Positions 63,681 through 64,000 of a stretch of DNA of 64,000 bases are shown in pieces; positions within the stretch are counted from its first letter, which is position 1; each line of letters begins with the position of its first letter. The notes under the pieces were generated by a model, which saw only the letters and a list, made by a program, of their open reading frames with translations, was not told the origin of the DNA and searched no databases. Position numbers and translations under genes: made by a program. The stretch comes from an uncultured Pedobacter sp. GTDB lineage: Bacteria > Bacteroidota > Bacteroidia > Sphingobacteriales > Sphingobacteriaceae. The stretch spans positions 122,591-186,590 of the forward strand of contig NZ_CAJYOJ010000053.1 in the NCBI RefSeq assembly GCF_913776295.1, given 5' to 3'.

Positions 63681-63804
63681 GGAGCGCAGTTTCCCGTGCA
63701 TTTAGGTTGGCTCCGGTCCTGCTGTACGCTCTATCCTTTTGGAGATCTTACTTTTTGAACAATCTTTTCCTATCCAAAAGGGATGCCGCTCCCATCAGGG
63801 CTAT
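63681..63804. repeat. Structured direct repeat, unit 2
   Basis: Same length and nearly identical sequence to unit 1, offset by 242 bp. A GTGATGGAA...ATCTGCGGGA tail follows both copies. No coding potential trusted here: the 745-base stretch 63255-64000 holds only these repeats and a terminal CTGCGC-rich segment. Confidence 0.8.
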
Positions 63805-64000
63805 TTAACCCGGGACAAAAATTAGAAGATGGGAAAGCCGGAAAAATCTAAAACGGTGATGGAATGCTCTCAACGGAGATCGGTGTAATCTGCGGGATAC
63901 AAGCTTAGCGCCCTAACGCCGTAATGCCGGGAAACCGCGCTATGCACTGCGCGCCATGCTCTATGCGCTGCGCTCTGCCCATAAAACAAGAAAGCCCTTC

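Noticed and set aside
63465..63758. 97-codon open frame across the tandem repeats
   Set aside because: Frame runs through the structured repeats, changes between copies, and has no protein-like composition or leader.

Overview
The window looks like a chromosomal segment of a Bacteroidota species, most likely a Sphingobacteriaceae member close to Pedobacter. This is judged from family content and signals; no database search was possible. The pointers are a gliding-type GldB lipoprotein, DUF2027-Smr, DUF4251 and TfoX-like small proteins, many exported lipoproteins, PUL-type arabinan enzymes, TAnnTTTG promoter boxes and AT-rich leaders without Shine-Dalgarno sequences. No prophage, integron, CRISPR array, rRNA or tRNA was seen.

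Layout. 0-7.4 kb: a GH29 fucosidase, a CREST-type membrane protein with a coupled small secreted protein, then a leftward block (ThuA-like, LMW phosphatase, S1/P1 nuclease, lipoprotein, membrane protein, fumC). 7.5-13.7 kb: rsgA, DUF2027-Smr, a 99-residue exported protein, secA. 14-20.4 kb: a VapBC-like pair, SPOR protein, M20 amidohydrolase, secreted unknown, serine hydrolase, SGNH hydrolase, GIY-YIG nuclease. 20.5-24.2 kb: dnaG, YraN, glutaminyl cyclase. 24.2-26.7 kb: leftward small exported or accessory proteins. 26.8-31.8 kb: rnhB, a glycosyltransferase, gcvT, a YhcG-type nuclease, comB. 32-35.3 kb leftward: membrane protein, patatin, gldB. 35.3-37.7 kb: outer-membrane barrel and nadE. 37.8-44.2 kb leftward: a 26-residue-repeat lipoprotein, OsmC, M57-like protease, lspA-DinB-lnt, a PH/SHOCT protein and rsmI, divergent from serS. 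45.6-48.6 kb leftward: small exported protein, SIMPL protein, cold-shock protein, GNAT. 49-53.2 kb leftward: kdpF-kdpA-kdpB without kdpC. 53.5-57.2 kb: arabinan module (GH43 plus a GH43-like/GH51 fusion). 57.3-63.3 kb: PI-PLC-like lipoprotein, a GT87-GT2-deacetylase operon, a subtilase. 63.3-64 kb: non-coding tandem structured repeats.

How genes work together. The two arabinan enzymes should act in series on arabinose-containing polymers. LspA and Lnt are consecutive lipoprotein-processing enzymes in a window unusually rich in lipoproteins. The GT87/GT2/deacetylase trio looks like a small envelope-glycan or glycolipid pathway. KdpFAB would be a potassium pump but its KdpC subunit is not encoded here.

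The least-explained material is largely intergenic: a dispersed family of GTCAT...ATGAC inverted-repeat elements, two imperfect left ends of which bracket the GIY-YIG nuclease gene; G-poor leaders built from repeated short words; a leader with two mutually exclusive hairpins between a small exported ORF and secA; palindromic 30-bp units inside the YhcG-type nuclease gene; and 124-bp tandem repeats at the right edge.
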